A stretch of 64,000 nt of DNA from Microbacterium commune (GTDB lineage Bacteria > Actinomycetota > Actinomycetes > Actinomycetales > Microbacteriaceae). Positions 26,016 through 35,183 of this stretch are shown here, one piece after another (positions within the stretch are counted from its first letter, which is position 1; each line of letters opens with the position of its first letter). The DNA lies in NCBI RefSeq assembly GCF_014836945.1, contig NZ_JACSPX010000003.1, positions 117,156 to 181,155 on the forward strand, given 5' to 3'. A program made the translations under genes and the position numbers. The notes beneath the pieces were generated by a model. The model saw nothing but the letters and a program-made list of their open reading frames with translations. It was not told the DNA's origin and ran no database searches.

Positions 26016-27998
26016 GTGACTGCTCCGCTTGATCCCGAAGATGCCCGCATCGACGACACGACGAGGTCGAGCGACGCTGCGGCCGAGCCGTCGGCCGAGC
26101 CGAAGAAGCCCGCGCGCGCGCCCCGCAAGGCCGCCAGCAGCCCGGGTGCCGCCGCCGCCAAGACGGCCGCCGTCAAGAAGGCGGCAGCGACGTCGGCGGC
26201 CTCGAAGTCCGCCGCGGCGAAGAAGGCGGCAGAGGCGGATGCCGGCCGTGCGGCGGCTGTGAAGAAGGCGTCCACCACGGGAGCGGCCGCGAAGACGGCG
26301 AGTCGTACGACCGCCGCTCGGACGACGGCGACCAAGACCGCGGCGGCGAAGCGGGCCGAGACAGCGAAGAAGGCCCAGACCGCTGCCGCTGCCGCCGCGA
26401 AGAAGTCGGCGCCCGCCGATCCCGTGGGCGCGGAACAGGAGGGGGCGCTCGAGGAGAGCGCTGCCGCTCCGGCGAAGACCACCGCGGCGAAGGCGACGGC
26501 GGCGAAGACCACCGCGGCGAAGACGACGGCTGCGAAGACCCCGGCGACGAAGACCACGGCTGCGAAGGCGAAGTCGGCCGCTGCGAAGTCGACCGCAGCC
26601 AAGGCGACCGCTGCGAAGACCACGAGCGCGGCGAAGACGTCTGCCACGACGCCGTCCACCGCGGCATCCCCGACGAAGGCGTCCACATCGACGTCGTCCT
26701 CCGGCGCGGCGCCTGCATCGACAGCGAAGCCCCCGGTGACGAAGGCACGCGCGAAGACGGCATCCGCTTCGACACCGGGGACCGACGGCGCGGTCGCCGA
26801 TTCCGCCCCGTCGGTGCCCGAGATCACGTCCGATGCGGTCATCGCTCTCGACGCCGAGCCCGTGCGTCGGCTGGTCGCCGCATCGAACAGCGGGGTCGCC
26901 GCATCGAACAGCGCAGAGCTGGCGGAGGCCCGCCCACCGCGCCGCGGAGAGGCAGGTTCTGCCGTCGTCGTCGAGCCGGGAGACCAGGCACCGACCACCC
27001 CGGCACGCGATGCTTCGGCAGCAGATTCCGCCGCGACCGAATCTGCAACACCAGACGAGGCGATCTCGAGCGCCGTCGCGGACCCGGCCGTCGCCGATTC
27101 GGCCATCGCGGACCCGGCCGTCGCGGACCCGGCCGTCGCCGATTCGGCCGTGGCTGACCCAGCCGTGGCTGACCCGGCCGTCACCGACCCGGCCGTGGCT
27201 GATCTGGTCGTCACCGACCCGGACGGAGACGCGCCGTCGGGCGAGGCCATCCGCATCCGAGGTCTGGTGAAGCGCTTCGGCGACTCCGTCGCGGTCGACG
27301 ATGTCGACCTGACCGTTCCGGCCGGATCGTTCTACGGCCTCGTCGGCCCGAACGGCGCAGGCAAGACCACCACGCTGTCGATCATCGCCGGCCTGCTGCG
27401 ACCCGACGCGGGCACCGTGCACATCAGCGGAATCGATCAGCGTGAGAAGCCCCTCGAGGCCAAGCGGGTCATGGGCGTGCTGCCCGACCGGCTGCGCACC
27501 TTCGACCGGCTCACCGGACGCCAGCTGCTGTACTACTACGGACAGCTGCGCGGGCTCGACCGCGCCGTCATCGAGAAGCGCACCGCCGACCTCGCCCGCG
27601 CGTTCGATCTCAGCGAGGCGCTGAGCCGCGTCGTATCGGACTACTCGGCCGGAATGACCAAGAAGGTGATGCTGGCCGGAGCCCTGATCCACTCGCCGCG
27701 CGTCCTCGTGCTCGACGAGCCCTTCGAGGCCGTCGATCCGGTCTCGTCGGGTGTGATCCTCGACATCCTGCGGTCGTACGTCGCACACGGCGGAACGGTC
27801 ATCCTCTCCAGCCACGGAATGGATCTCGTCGAGCGGGTATGCTCGCGCGTGGCCGTGATCGTGGGCGGAGAGGTGCTCGCCGAGGGGACGATCGACGAGG
27901 TCCGCGCGGGTCAGACGCTGACCCAGCGATTCATCGAGCTCTCGGGCACCGGCGGCGAAGTGGAGGGACTCGAGTGGTTGCACACGTTCTCCGCCTGA
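26016..27998 (+). CDS. ABC transporter ATPase with ~410-residue Ala/Lys-rich N-terminal extension
   Basis: A 660-residue protein. Residues 412-640 are an ordinary ABC ATPase: Walker A GPNGAGKTTTL, a signature region YSAGMTKKVMLAGAL, Walker B VLVLDEPFEAV and the switch His in SSHGMDL. Residues 1-410 are unlike any ABC domain: an Ala/Lys/Thr-rich, histone H1-like tail with repeated AKTTA units (26472-26561), then a Ser/Thr/Pro linker, then ten pentapeptides of the type AVADP (27072-27221). A usual ATPase of this type has about 230-300 residues. The permease gene follows with a 25-base overlap. Export cargo unknown. Confidence 0.85.
   Translation: MTAPLDPEDARIDDTTRSSDAAAEPSAEPKKPARAPRKAASSPGAAAAKTAAVKKAAATSAASKSAAAKKAAEADAGRAAAVKKASTTGAAAKTASRTTAARTTATKTAAAKRAETAKKAQTAAAAAAKKSAPADPVGAEQEGALEESAAAPAKTTAAKATAAKTTAAKTTAAKTPATKTTAAKAKSAAAKSTAAKATAAKTTSAAKTSATTPSTAASPTKASTSTSSSGAAPASTAKPPVTKARAKTASASTPGTDGAVADSAPSVPEITSDAVIALDAEPVRRLVAASNSGVAASNSAELAEARPPRRGEAGSAVVVEPGDQAPTTPARDASAADSAATESATPDEAISSAVADPAVADSAIADPAVADPAVADSAVADPAVADPAVTDPAVADLVVTDPDGDAPSGEAIRIRGLVKRFGDSVAVDDVDLTVPAGSFYGLVGPNGAGKTTTLSIIAGLLRPDAGTVHISGIDQREKPLEAKRVMGVLPDRLRTFDRLTGRQLLYYYGQLRGLDRAVIEKRTADLARAFDLSEALSRVVSDYSAGMTKKVMLAGALIHSPRVLVLDEPFEAVDPVSSGVILDILRSYVAHGGTVILSSHGMDLVERVCSRVAVIVGGEVLAEGTIDEVRAGQTLTQRFIELSGTGGEVEGLEWLHTFSA
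27072..27221 (+). repeat. Ten 15-bp tandem repeats coding AVADP-type pentapeptides
   Basis: Ten in-frame 15-base units with the consensus GCCGTCGCGGACCCG, encoding AVADP with variants AVADS, AIADP, AVTDP, AVADL and VVTDP, just before the ATPase domain. Near-identical units suggest slippage and length variation between strains. Confidence 0.85.
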
Positions 27999-29539
27999 GG
28001 GTCGCGCTGCTCGTCGGTGCGCTGCGCGGGGAGCGTGCGGTTCGCGCCGCGGTCGCGCTCGCGGGATCCATCGCCGCGACCGTCGTCGTCTGCATCGCCG
28101 TCCTCGGTCTCGGCGACGCACCACTCGCGACCGCTCGCACCGTCATCGCGCTCGGCGCGGCGGCGCTGATGCTGGCTTTCTTCGTCGGCCCCATGCTCAC
28201 CGGCACGCCGGATCAGCTCGATCCACGACGTTTCTGGCCGTTCGGCCTGGATGAGCGGCGACTGGGCTGGATGCTTGCGCTGGCCTCGCTGATCAGCGTA
28301 CCCAGCCTCGCCCTGATCGCCGTGACCGCGTGCGTCGTGATCGTCGTCGTCAACGCCGGAGTCGCCTGGGCGGCGGCTGTGCTGTTCGGCGCCATCGGCG
28401 TGCTGTCGATCGCGCTCGCCGCCCGCGTAGGGATGGCCATCAGCGCGATCCTGCTGCCCGAGCGCCGCTCGCGCGAGCTGACCATCCTGTTCGCGTTGCC
28501 GGTGATCGTCATCGCGTTCCCCGTCGCGGCGTACTTCGCGTCGCTGCGCTGGGACGGCCAGGTGCCCCCGGCCGTGCAGACGGCGACGGCCATCGTCGGC
28601 TTCTCGCCGCTCGCAGCCCCGCAGGCGTTCCTCTTCCATCTCGCCGCGGGCGAGACGGGCGCGGCGTGGGCGAGCGGTCTGATCGCGGTCGCGACGATCG
28701 GCGGGATGCTGCTGCTGTGGCATCTGCTGGTCAGGCGGCTTCTCACCGCATCCGAGCGCCCCTATGCGACGCGCGAGCGGTCGGGACTGGGATGGTTCGG
28801 ATTGCTGCCGGCCAACGCGTTCGGCGCCATCGCCGCGCGCAGCCTCGTGTACTGGCTGCGGGACCGGCGATACATCGTGAACCTGCTCGTCGTGCCGATC
28901 GCCGGCGTGCTGACGGTGTTCCCTCTGCTCGTGGCCGGAGTGCCGCTGTGGCTCGCCGCCCTCGTTCCGGTTCCGCTCATGGCGCTGTTTTTCGGGTGGC
29001 TGCCGCACAACGACGCCGCCTACGATTCCACGGCACTGTGGATGCACATCGCCAGCGGCGTGCGCGGACTGCCCGATCGGCTCGGCCGACTCGTGCCCGT
29101 GCTGCTCGTCGCTCTCCCCGTGCTCGCGATCGGCATCTCCGTCACCCTCGCGGTCATCTCGGACTGGCATCTCCTGCTGCCTCTGATCGGCGTGACGGCG
29201 GCGCTTCTGCTCACCGCGCTGGGCATGTCGAGCATCGCATCGGTCGTCGCGCCGTACGCCGTCTCGCGGCCGGGGGACAGTCCGTTCCAGCAGCCGCAGC
29301 GCTCGTCTGCACACGGCTCGTACGGCGCCGCGCTGACCTTCGTGGGCGCCCTGCTCGCGAGCACGCCCACGATCTGGCTGTTCGGCCTGACGATCGTGGA
29401 GGGCGACCAGCACGCGCCGACGACATTCTGGGTCGGGGTGATCAGCGGAGTCGTCGTGCTCTTCGGCGGTGCCGCGGTGGGCGCCGTGATCTTCGAGCGC
29501 AGCGGGGAGAGGCTGATGGAGTTCGTCGAGAGGACCTGA
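27974..29539 (+). CDS. Large integral membrane protein, permease partner of the ABC ATPase
   Basis: A 521-residue protein with about 12 hydrophobic helices and no large soluble domain. GTG 27974 has a good ribosome site (GGAGGG six bases upstream) and lies inside the 3' end of the ATPase gene, so the pair is translationally coupled. Sequence blocks such as DQLDPRRFWPFGLDERRLGW and WLPHNDAAYDSTALW resemble ABC-2-type exporter permeases of actinobacteria. Family assignment rests mostly on topology and context. Confidence 0.82.
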   Translation: MVAHVLRLRVALLVGALRGERAVRAAVALAGSIAATVVVCIAVLGLGDAPLATARTVIALGAAALMLAFFVGPMLTGTPDQLDPRRFWPFGLDERRLGWMLALASLISVPSLALIAVTACVVIVVVNAGVAWAAAVLFGAIGVLSIALAARVGMAISAILLPERRSRELTILFALPVIVIAFPVAAYFASLRWDGQVPPAVQTATAIVGFSPLAAPQAFLFHLAAGETGAAWASGLIAVATIGGMLLLWHLLVRRLLTASERPYATRERSGLGWFGLLPANAFGAIAARSLVYWLRDRRYIVNLLVVPIAGVLTVFPLLVAGVPLWLAALVPVPLMALFFGWLPHNDAAYDSTALWMHIASGVRGLPDRLGRLVPVLLVALPVLAIGISVTLAVISDWHLLLPLIGVTAALLLTALGMSSIASVVAPYAVSRPGDSPFQQPQRSSAHGSYGAALTFVGALLASTPTIWLFGLTIVEGDQHAPTTFWVGVISGVVVLFGGAAVGAVIFERSGERLMEFVERT

Positions 29540-29560
29540 CCTCGGCGTCCCAGACGCGGA

Positions 29561-29566
29561 TAGAAT
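29561..29566 (+). promoter_or_regulatory. -10 box of DUF3039 gene
   Basis: TAGAAT six bases before the ATG at 29573; a near-consensus leaderless promoter. Confidence 0.65.
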
Positions 29567-29572
29567 CTCGGC

Positions 29573-29839
29573 ATGAGTACTCCGCTGGACAGCCCCGATC
29601 AGGGTGGCGTGGCAACGCTCGATCGCGAACTCGAAGAGCTGCTGCAGGAAGAGCATCTCGAGCCGGGGGACCACGAGCGCTTCTCGCACTACGTCAAGAA
29701 GGACAAGATCCTCGAGTCGGCGATCACCGGCAAGCCGGTGCGCGCGCTCTGCGGCAAGAAGTGGACTCCGGGCCGCGACCCGGAGAAGTTCCCGATCTGC
29801 CCGACCTGCAAAGAGATCTACGAGAGCATGGTGTCCTGA
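29573..29839 (+). CDS. DUF3039 protein with zinc-ribbon-like cysteines
   Basis: An 88-residue small acidic protein. The second half carries FSHYVKKDKILESAITG, then ALCGKKW and CPTCKEIYE, giving a three-Cys motif that may bind metal. This is the conserved pattern of DUF3039, found throughout actinobacteria; function unknown. It converges on pncB with a 12-base gap. Confidence 0.9.
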   Translation: MSTPLDSPDQGGVATLDRELEELLQEEHLEPGDHERFSHYVKKDKILESAITGKPVRALCGKKWTPGRDPEKFPICPTCKEIYESMVS

Positions 29840-29851
29840 CGCGTCGTCGCG

Positions 29852-31171
29852 TCAGTCCGCATCCACGAACAGAGTCGGGATCGCCGGGTCCGATTTGCTG
29901 AGGGCCAGCGCCCGCACGGGCAGCTCCTCCCGCACCCGCAGGTGATGCTCTCGCGCCGACGCGGTCCCGGTGGCGCCCTCGTGCGCCGCATCGATCTCGC
30001 CGCCGTCGACGAGAACGACCTGCAGTGCGCGGGCGTCAGGGTGCTCGGCAGCCGTGTCGACCTGCTCGAAGCCGTCGGCGACCGACACGGTCTCGGCGAC
30101 AGCGACGCCCGCGTCGAGGGTGCGGAACGCCGCCTTGCGTCCGCCCTTCGACCCCTTGTCGGTGGATGCCTTGGCCACGGCGACCCAGCCACCGGAGGAG
30201 TCCTGTCGGGCGACGAGCTTGTAGACCATGCTCGCGGTCGGGTAGCCGGAACCGGTGACCACGGAGGTGCCGACCCCGTAGAAGTCGACGGGGGAGGCCG
30301 CCAGGGCGGCGATCGCGTACTCGTCGAGGTCGCTCGTCACCGTGATCTTCGTCCCGGTCGCCCCGAGCTCATCGAGCTGCTGGCGGACGGCCGCCGCGAC
30401 CAGCGGCAGATCGCCCGAGTCGAGCCGCACCCCGCCGAGCCCCGTGCCGGCGACACGAATGGCCGTCTCCACGCCCTTGCGGATGTCGTAGGTGTCGACG
30501 AGCAGCGTGGTGCCGGTGCCGAGGCTCTCGATCTGAGAGCGGAACGCATCCTCCTCGGAGTCGTGCAGCAGAGTCCACGAGTGCGCCGCGGTGCCCATCG
30601 TAGGGATACCCCACTGCCGCCCGGCCTCGAGGTTGCTCGTCGACGCGAATCCCGCGATGTACGCGGCGCGGGCGGCTGCGACCGCGGACTGCTCTGCTGC
30701 GCGACGCGAGCCCATCTCCGCGAGCGGGCGCTCGCCGGCGGCGATGCTCATCCGCGACGCCGCCGTCGCGACCGCGGAGTCGTGGTTCAGCACGCTCAAC
30801 GCGAGTGTCTCGAGCACGACGGCGTCGGCGAACGTGCCCTCGACGGTGAGGATCGGGGAACCGGGGAAGTACAGCTCGCCCTCGCGGTAGCCGCGGATGG
30901 TTCCCGTGAATCGGTAGTTCTCGAGGTAGGTGACGGCCTCGGCATCCACCACGTCGTTGTCGCGCAGATACCGCAGCTCGTCCTCGCCGAAGCGGAAATC
31001 GCGCAGCAGCGTCAGCAGGCGCCCGGTGCCGGCGACGACCCCGAAGCGACGGCCGCCGGAGAGGCGCCGCGAGAACAGCTCGAACACGCTCGGTCGCGAC
31101 GCGGTGCCGTCCCGCAGCGACGCGGCCAGCATGGTCAGTTCATAGCGGTCGGTGAGGAACGCGGAGCTCAT
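29852..31171 (-). CDS. pncB: Nicotinate phosphoribosyltransferase
   Basis: A 439-residue enzyme of NAD salvage (nicotinate + PRPP to nicotinate mononucleotide). N-terminal LTDRYELTML, the regulatory His region (AHSWTLLHDSEEDAFRSQ), LVDTYDI, GVRLDSGDL and FYGVGTSVVTG are those of the family. TACACT six bases before the ATG (31178-31183) indicates a leaderless start. Confidence 0.95.
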   Translation of the reverse strand: MSSAFLTDRYELTMLAASLRDGTASRPSVFELFSRRLSGGRRFGVVAGTGRLLTLLRDFRFGEDELRYLRDNDVVDAEAVTYLENYRFTGTIRGYREGELYFPGSPILTVEGTFADAVVLETLALSVLNHDSAVATAASRMSIAAGERPLAEMGSRRAAEQSAVAAARAAYIAGFASTSNLEAGRQWGIPTMGTAAHSWTLLHDSEEDAFRSQIESLGTGTTLLVDTYDIRKGVETAIRVAGTGLGGVRLDSGDLPLVAAAVRQQLDELGATGTKITVTSDLDEYAIAALAASPVDFYGVGTSVVTGSGYPTASMVYKLVARQDSSGGWVAVAKASTDKGSKGGRKAAFRTLDAGVAVAETVSVADGFEQVDTAAEHPDARALQVVLVDGGEIDAAHEGATGTASAREHHLRVREELPVRALALSKSDPAIPTLFVDAD

Positions 31172-31177
31172 CGGGCC

Positions 31178-31183
31178 AGTGTA
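31178..31183 (-). promoter_or_regulatory. -10 box of pncB
   Basis: TACACT on the minus strand six bases before the ATG at 31171. Confidence 0.5.
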
Positions 31184-31251
31184 TCCAGCCGCCGGGTCGG
31201 GGATACTGGTCAGCGGACGCCCGCCCCCACGACCCGCGACGGAGCCTGCGC

Positions 31252-32712
31252 ATGTCAGACGAGCTGACCCGACTCGTGAACGGAGTCCTGTGGCCCGGAT
31301 TCCTCGGTTCCGAGGTGCCGACGTGGCTCGGCATCGCGCTCGATGAGGGGCTCGCGGGCGTGGTCTACTTCGCGCAGAATCTCGTCGGTGACACGGCCGC
31401 GCTGAGCGCGAGCATCCACGATCGATCGCCGCGTGCGCTGATCGGCATCGACGAGGAGGGCGGCAGCGTCACGCGGCTCGAGACGCAGGGCGGATCCACC
31501 GTCCCGGGGGCGGCGCAGCTGGGCGTCGTGGACGACGTCACGGCCACGGAGGCGACCGGCTACGAGATCGCGCGACGCGTCGACGCCGTCGGCGCCGACG
31601 TCGTGCTCGGCCCGGTGGCGGATGTGAACAGCGACCCGCGCAACCCCGTGATCGGGGTGCGCTCCTTCGGCGACAGCGCCGACCTCGTCTCCCGACACGC
31701 CGCCGCCGCGGTGCGGGGCATCCAGCGAGCGGGGCTCGCGGCGTGCGCCAAGCACTATCCCGGGCACGGCGACACGCGCACCGACTCCCACCACGATCTG
31801 CCCGTCCTCACCCTCACGCAGCGCGAGATCGACGAGCAGCATCTTCCGCCGTTCGCCGCCGCGGTGCAGGCGGGGGTGCGCTCGATCATGACCGCGCACA
31901 TCGGCTCTCCCCTCTGGGGCGACGCTCCCGCCACCCTCAGCCCGACCGTGCTCGGGCGGCTGCGCGCCGACGGCTTCGACGGGGTGATCGTGAGCGACGC
32001 CCTCGACATGGCCGCGATCCGGGAGCGGGCGGGGATCGGCGGGGGAGCGGTGCAGGCTCTCGCCGCGGGCGTCGACCTGCTGTGCATCGGCAACCCCACG
32101 AACCCCGGAGCGGCGATGCTGCCCGATCAAGACGAGCGGGACTACCGCTCGGCACGCGACGCGATCATCGCGGCGATCCGCAACGGCGAGCTCGCCCGCG
32201 AGCGGGTGGAGGAGGCGGCCCGGCGCGTCGCGTCGATGGCGGATGCCGTCAGGCGGCGCCCCGAGCCCCCGGAGGCGGTCTTCGACGCGGACAGCATCGC
32301 CGATCGTGCGGTGCGCGTGCAGGGCGAGCTGCCGGCTTTCACCGACGAGCCGACCACGGTCATCGACCTGCGCACCCCGTCGAGCCTGGCGGTGGACAGC
32401 GCGGCGGATCACGTCGCACGGGTTCTCGCCGTCGGCGGCGAGATCGTGCGCTTCGACGCATCGTCGGCCACGAGGAGTCAGCTCGCCGATGCTGCCGGTC
32501 GAGTGATCGCGCGGCAGAGCGTCGTGCTCGTCGACCGTCTGGACGTCGGGTGCGCGCAGCGGGCCGTGCTGGATGCGCTCCGCGCTGCCGCGCCAGGCGT
32601 CGTCGCGGTGAACGTGGGGCTGTTCGCGGAATCCGACGGCGTCGTCGTCTCGTCGCCTGCCGCCAGCGCGCTCGCCGCCCGCGCCGCCCGGCGCGCCCTG
32701 CGGGGGCGCTGA
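31252..32712 (+). CDS. nagZ: Glycoside hydrolase family 3, NagZ-like beta-N-acetylhexosaminidase
   Basis: A 486-residue protein. The (beta/alpha)8 domain occupies about residues 1-330 with [13 protein letters not shown], the NagZ His-Asp loop [18 protein letters not shown] (about residue 166) and the nucleophile region [13 protein letters not shown] second shorter domain follows. The His/Asp loop is diagnostic of N-acetylglucosaminidases that recycle peptidoglycan. No signal peptide, so a cytosolic role on imported muropeptides is likely. It precedes murI, another peptidoglycan gene, by 94 bases. Confidence 0.88.
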   Translation: MSDELTRLVNGVLWPGFLGSEVPTWLGIALDEGLAGVVYFAQNLVGDTAALSASIHDRSPRALIGIDEEGGSVTRLETQGGSTVPGAAQLGVVDDVTATEATGYEIARRVDAVGADVVLGPVADVNSDPRNPVIGVRSFGDSADLVSRHAAAAVRGIQRAGLAACAKHYPGHGDTRTDSHHDLPVLTLTQREIDEQHLPPFAAAVQAGVRSIMTAHIGSPLWGDAPATLSPTVLGRLRADGFDGVIVSDALDMAAIRERAGIGGGAVQALAAGVDLLCIGNPTNPGAAMLPDQDERDYRSARDAIIAAIRNGELARERVEEAARRVASMADAVRRRPEPPEAVFDADSIADRAVRVQGELPAFTDEPTTVIDLRTPSSLAVDSAADHVARVLAVGGEIVRFDASSATRSQLADAAGRVIARQSVVLVDRLDVGCAQRAVLDALRAAAPGVVAVNVGLFAESDGVVVSSPAASALAARAARRALRGR

Positions 32713-32792
32713 CGCCGTCGAACAGCAGCCGCGGGCCGTACTCCGAAGAGCGGCACCAGGGCGTCCGCACCCGAGAGCAGCATGCCGCCGAC

Positions 32793-32798
32793 TAGGCT
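32793..32798 (+). promoter_or_regulatory. -10 box of murI
   Basis: TAGGCT eight bases before the ATG at 32807; it overlaps a possible TTG start at 32798 and so argues against it. Confidence 0.45.
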
Positions 32799-32806
32799 TG
32801 AACACC

Positions 32807-33676
32807 ATGGACGACGCACCGATCGGGATCTTCGACTCCGGTGTCGGCGGACTCACGGTGGCGAGGGCCATCCGCGCGCAGCTTCCGCAGGAGTCTCTGG
32901 TGTACATCGGCGACACGGCGCACTCGCCCTACGGGCCGAAGCCGATCGCCGACGTCAGGCGGTACAGCATCGAGGTGCTCGACGCGCTCGTGGACCAGGG
33001 CGTGAAGATGCTCGTGATCGCGTGCAACACGGCATCCGCGGCGGTGCTGCGCGACGCCCGCGAGCGGTACGACGTGCCGGTCGTCGAGGTGATCGGCCCT
33101 GCCGTGCGGCGCGCCGTCTCGACCACGCGCAATGGCCGCGTCGGCGTGATCGGAACGGTCGGCACGATCGGTTCGCGGGTGTACCAGGACATGCTCGAGG
33201 TGAACGAGCGCCTGGAGGTGTTCACCGCCGCGTGCCCTCGCTTCGTCGAGTTCGTCGAGGCCGGCATCACCGGCTCGCCCGAGGTGCTGGCCGTGGCCGA
33301 GGAGTACCTCGCCCCGTTGCGGGATGCCAGGGTCGACACCCTCGTGCTCGGATGCACGCACTACCCGTTTCTGCGCGGCGCGATCAGCTACGTGATGGGC
33401 GAGGGCGTCTCGCTCGTCTCGAGCGACGACGAGACCGCCGCCGACGTCTACCGCCAGCTCGTGAAGCACGATCAGCTCGCATCCCCGGGCGCCGTCGCCA
33501 GCTACGTCTACGAGGCGACCGGCGATTCGGCGGAGGACTTCACCGCCCTCGCGAACCGGCTGATGGGCCACGAGGTGCGCGACGTGCAGCTCGTGCAGAC
33601 CGGCGTGATCGATCTGCCGTACCTGCTCGCAGCTGAAGCCGATGAGGTCGGCCGCGACGGCACCGTCCAGCCCTGA
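32807..33676 (+). CDS. murI: Glutamate racemase
   Basis: A 289-residue cofactor-independent racemase making D-glutamate for peptidoglycan. [17 protein letters not shown] at the start, first catalytic Cys in ACNTASAAV (about residue 73), second in GCTHYPFL (about residue 183). Its position after nagZ suggests a cell-wall-related pair. Confidence 0.96.
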   Translation: MDDAPIGIFDSGVGGLTVARAIRAQLPQESLVYIGDTAHSPYGPKPIADVRRYSIEVLDALVDQGVKMLVIACNTASAAVLRDARERYDVPVVEVIGPAVRRAVSTTRNGRVGVIGTVGTIGSRVYQDMLEVNERLEVFTAACPRFVEFVEAGITGSPEVLAVAEEYLAPLRDARVDTLVLGCTHYPFLRGAISYVMGEGVSLVSSDDETAADVYRQLVKHDQLASPGAVASYVYEATGDSAEDFTALANRLMGHEVRDVQLVQTGVIDLPYLLAAEADEVGRDGTVQP

Positions 33677-33680
33677 CACC

Positions 33681-33742
33681 CCGCCTTCGACCCGATCCGC
33701 CCTGAACCGCTCCGCCTTCGAACCGCTCCGCCCTGAACCGCT
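33681..33742 (+). repeat. Two tandem copies of a 31-bp unit in the rph leader
   Basis: Two adjacent 31-base copies (33681-33711 and 33712-33742), each made of a CCGCCTTCGA-type half and a CCGCCCTGAA-type half. They fill almost the whole gap between murI and rph, directly before the ribosome site. Confidence 0.8.
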
Positions 33743-33755
33743 CCGAGAGGACACC

Positions 33756-34502
33756 ATGTCAGACATCGTCCGCGCCGACGGGCGCAGCACCGACCAGCTC
33801 CGCGAGATCACGATCGAGCGCGGCTGGTCCACGCACGCCGAGGGCTCGGCGCTGATCAGCTTCGGCGGCACGAAGGTGCTGTGCACCGCGTCGTTCACCA
33901 ACGGCGTGCCGCGCTGGCTGACCGGCAAGGGCAAGGGGTGGGTGACCGCCGAGTACGCGATGCTGCCGCGTGCCACCAACTCGCGCAACGACCGCGAGAG
34001 CGTGAAGGGCCGCATCGGCGGTCGCACGCACGAGATCTCCCGCCTCATCGGCCGCGCGCTGCGCGCGGTGGTCGACACGAAGGCGCTGGGTGAGAACACC
34101 ATCGTCATCGACTGCGACGTGCTGCAGGCCGACGGCGGCACCAGGACCGCGGCGATCACCGGGGCGTACGTCGCGCTCGCCGACGCCATCGAGTGGGGTC
34201 GGGACAAGAAGTTCATCGGTCGCAACGCGAAGCCGCTGCTCGATACCGTCGCGGCCGTCTCGGTGGGCATCATCGACGGCGAGCCGATGCTCGATCTCGC
34301 CTACGTCGAGGACGTCCGCGCCGAGACCGACATGAACGTCGTCGTCACCGGACGCGGGCTCTTCGTCGAGGTGCAGGGCACCGCCGAGGGCGCGCCGTTC
34401 GACAAGCGCGAGCTCGACGCCCTGCTCGACCTGGGAGTCGCCGGCTGCGCGTCGCTGCAGCAGCACCAGCTCGCGGCGCTGGCCGAGGGAAGTGCCGAAT
34501 GA
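33756..34502 (+). CDS. rph: Ribonuclease PH
   Basis: A 248-residue phosphorolytic 3'-5' exoribonuclease that trims tRNA 3' ends. Family motifs: [63 protein letters not shown] and [21 protein letters not shown] 33756 is preceded by GAGAGG. Its stop overlaps the rdgB ATG. Confidence 0.97.
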   Translation: MSDIVRADGRSTDQLREITIERGWSTHAEGSALISFGGTKVLCTASFTNGVPRWLTGKGKGWVTAEYAMLPRATNSRNDRESVKGRIGGRTHEISRLIGRALRAVVDTKALGENTIVIDCDVLQADGGTRTAAITGAYVALADAIEWGRDKKFIGRNAKPLLDTVAAVSVGIIDGEPMLDLAYVEDVRAETDMNVVVTGRGLFVEVQGTAEGAPFDKRELDALLDLGVAGCASLQQHQLAALAEGSAE

Positions 34503-35092
34503 AGGTCGTCCTCGCCACGCACAACCCGCACAAGGTCGCGGAGTTCCAGCAGATCGTCGCCGCCACCCGTCCCGACCTCGAGGTGATCGGGTACGACGGG
34601 CCCGAGCCGGTCGAGGACGGCGTCACCTTCGCGCAGAACGCGCTGATCAAGGCACGCGCGGCGTTCGCACATACAGGGCTGCCGGCGCTCGCCGACGACT
34701 CCGGAATCTGCGTGGACGTGCTCGGCGGATCCCCCGGCGTCTTCTCGGCGTACTGGGCGGGGCAGAAGAAGGATGCCACGGCCAACCTCGCGCTGCTGCT
34801 CGACCAGCTCCGCGACGTCGCCGACCCCCACCGCACCGCGCAGTTCCACTCGACCATCGCGCTGGTGACCGCCGACGGCGCAGAGCGCACCGTCGAGGGC
34901 GTCTGGCCCGGGCGCCTCGCGCACCGGGCATCCGGCTCGGGGGGATTCGGGTACGACCCGATCTTCATCCCCGACGGTCAGGACCCGGCCTCGGAGCGCT
35001 CAGTAGGCAAGTTCACCGACGCCGAGAAGCAGTCGCAGTCGCATCGGGCCCGCGCCTTCCAGGCTCTGATCCCGCTGCTCGCCGCGCTGTAG
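34499..35092 (+). CDS. rdgB: XTP/dITP diphosphatase
   Basis: A 197-residue Ham1/RdgB house-cleaning pyrophosphatase removing inosine and xanthosine triphosphates. [15 protein letters not shown] at the N-terminus, [19 protein letters not shown] (metal/catalytic), [13 protein letters not shown] and the terminal SHRARAF are all conserved. Coupled to rph by ATGA, a pairing common in bacteria. Confidence 0.96.
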   Translation: MKVVLATHNPHKVAEFQQIVAATRPDLEVIGYDGPEPVEDGVTFAQNALIKARAAFAHTGLPALADDSGICVDVLGGSPGVFSAYWAGQKKDATANLALLLDQLRDVADPHRTAQFHSTIALVTADGAERTVEGVWPGRLAHRASGSGGFGYDPIFIPDGQDPASERSVGKFTDAEKQSQSHRARAFQALIPLLAAL

Positions 35093-35113
35093 CACCGCCC
35101 CGCCCGAGCTGTT

Positions 35114-35134
35114 GAGAACCGTTACCGTTCCCGT
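35114..35134 (+). promoter_or_regulatory. Zur/Fur-like box upstream of CDF exporter
   Basis: The 15-base core GAACCGTTACCGTTC (35116-35130) is a palindrome with a single mismatched pair and fits the TGA-A-rich/TTA/T-rich layout of actinobacterial Zur boxes when extended by two to four bases on each side. It lies about 40 bp upstream of the -10 of the zinc-type transporter. Confidence 0.45.
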
Positions 35135-35171
35135 GTGCTCGGAAAGGGCCTCGAGAGCGTGCCGCCCGGCC

Positions 35172-35177
35172 TAGCCT
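35172..35177 (+). promoter_or_regulatory. -10 box of CDF exporter gene
   Basis: TAGCCT six bases before the ATG at 35184, leaderless arrangement with an embedded GGAGG. Confidence 0.55.
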
Positions 35178-35183
35178 GGAGGC

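Noticed and set aside
26472..27221. CRISPR-like or mobile tandem repeats within the ABC ATPase gene
   Set aside because: The repeats are in frame, 15 bases long and encode regular pentapeptides; there are no spacers and no cas genes anywhere in the window.
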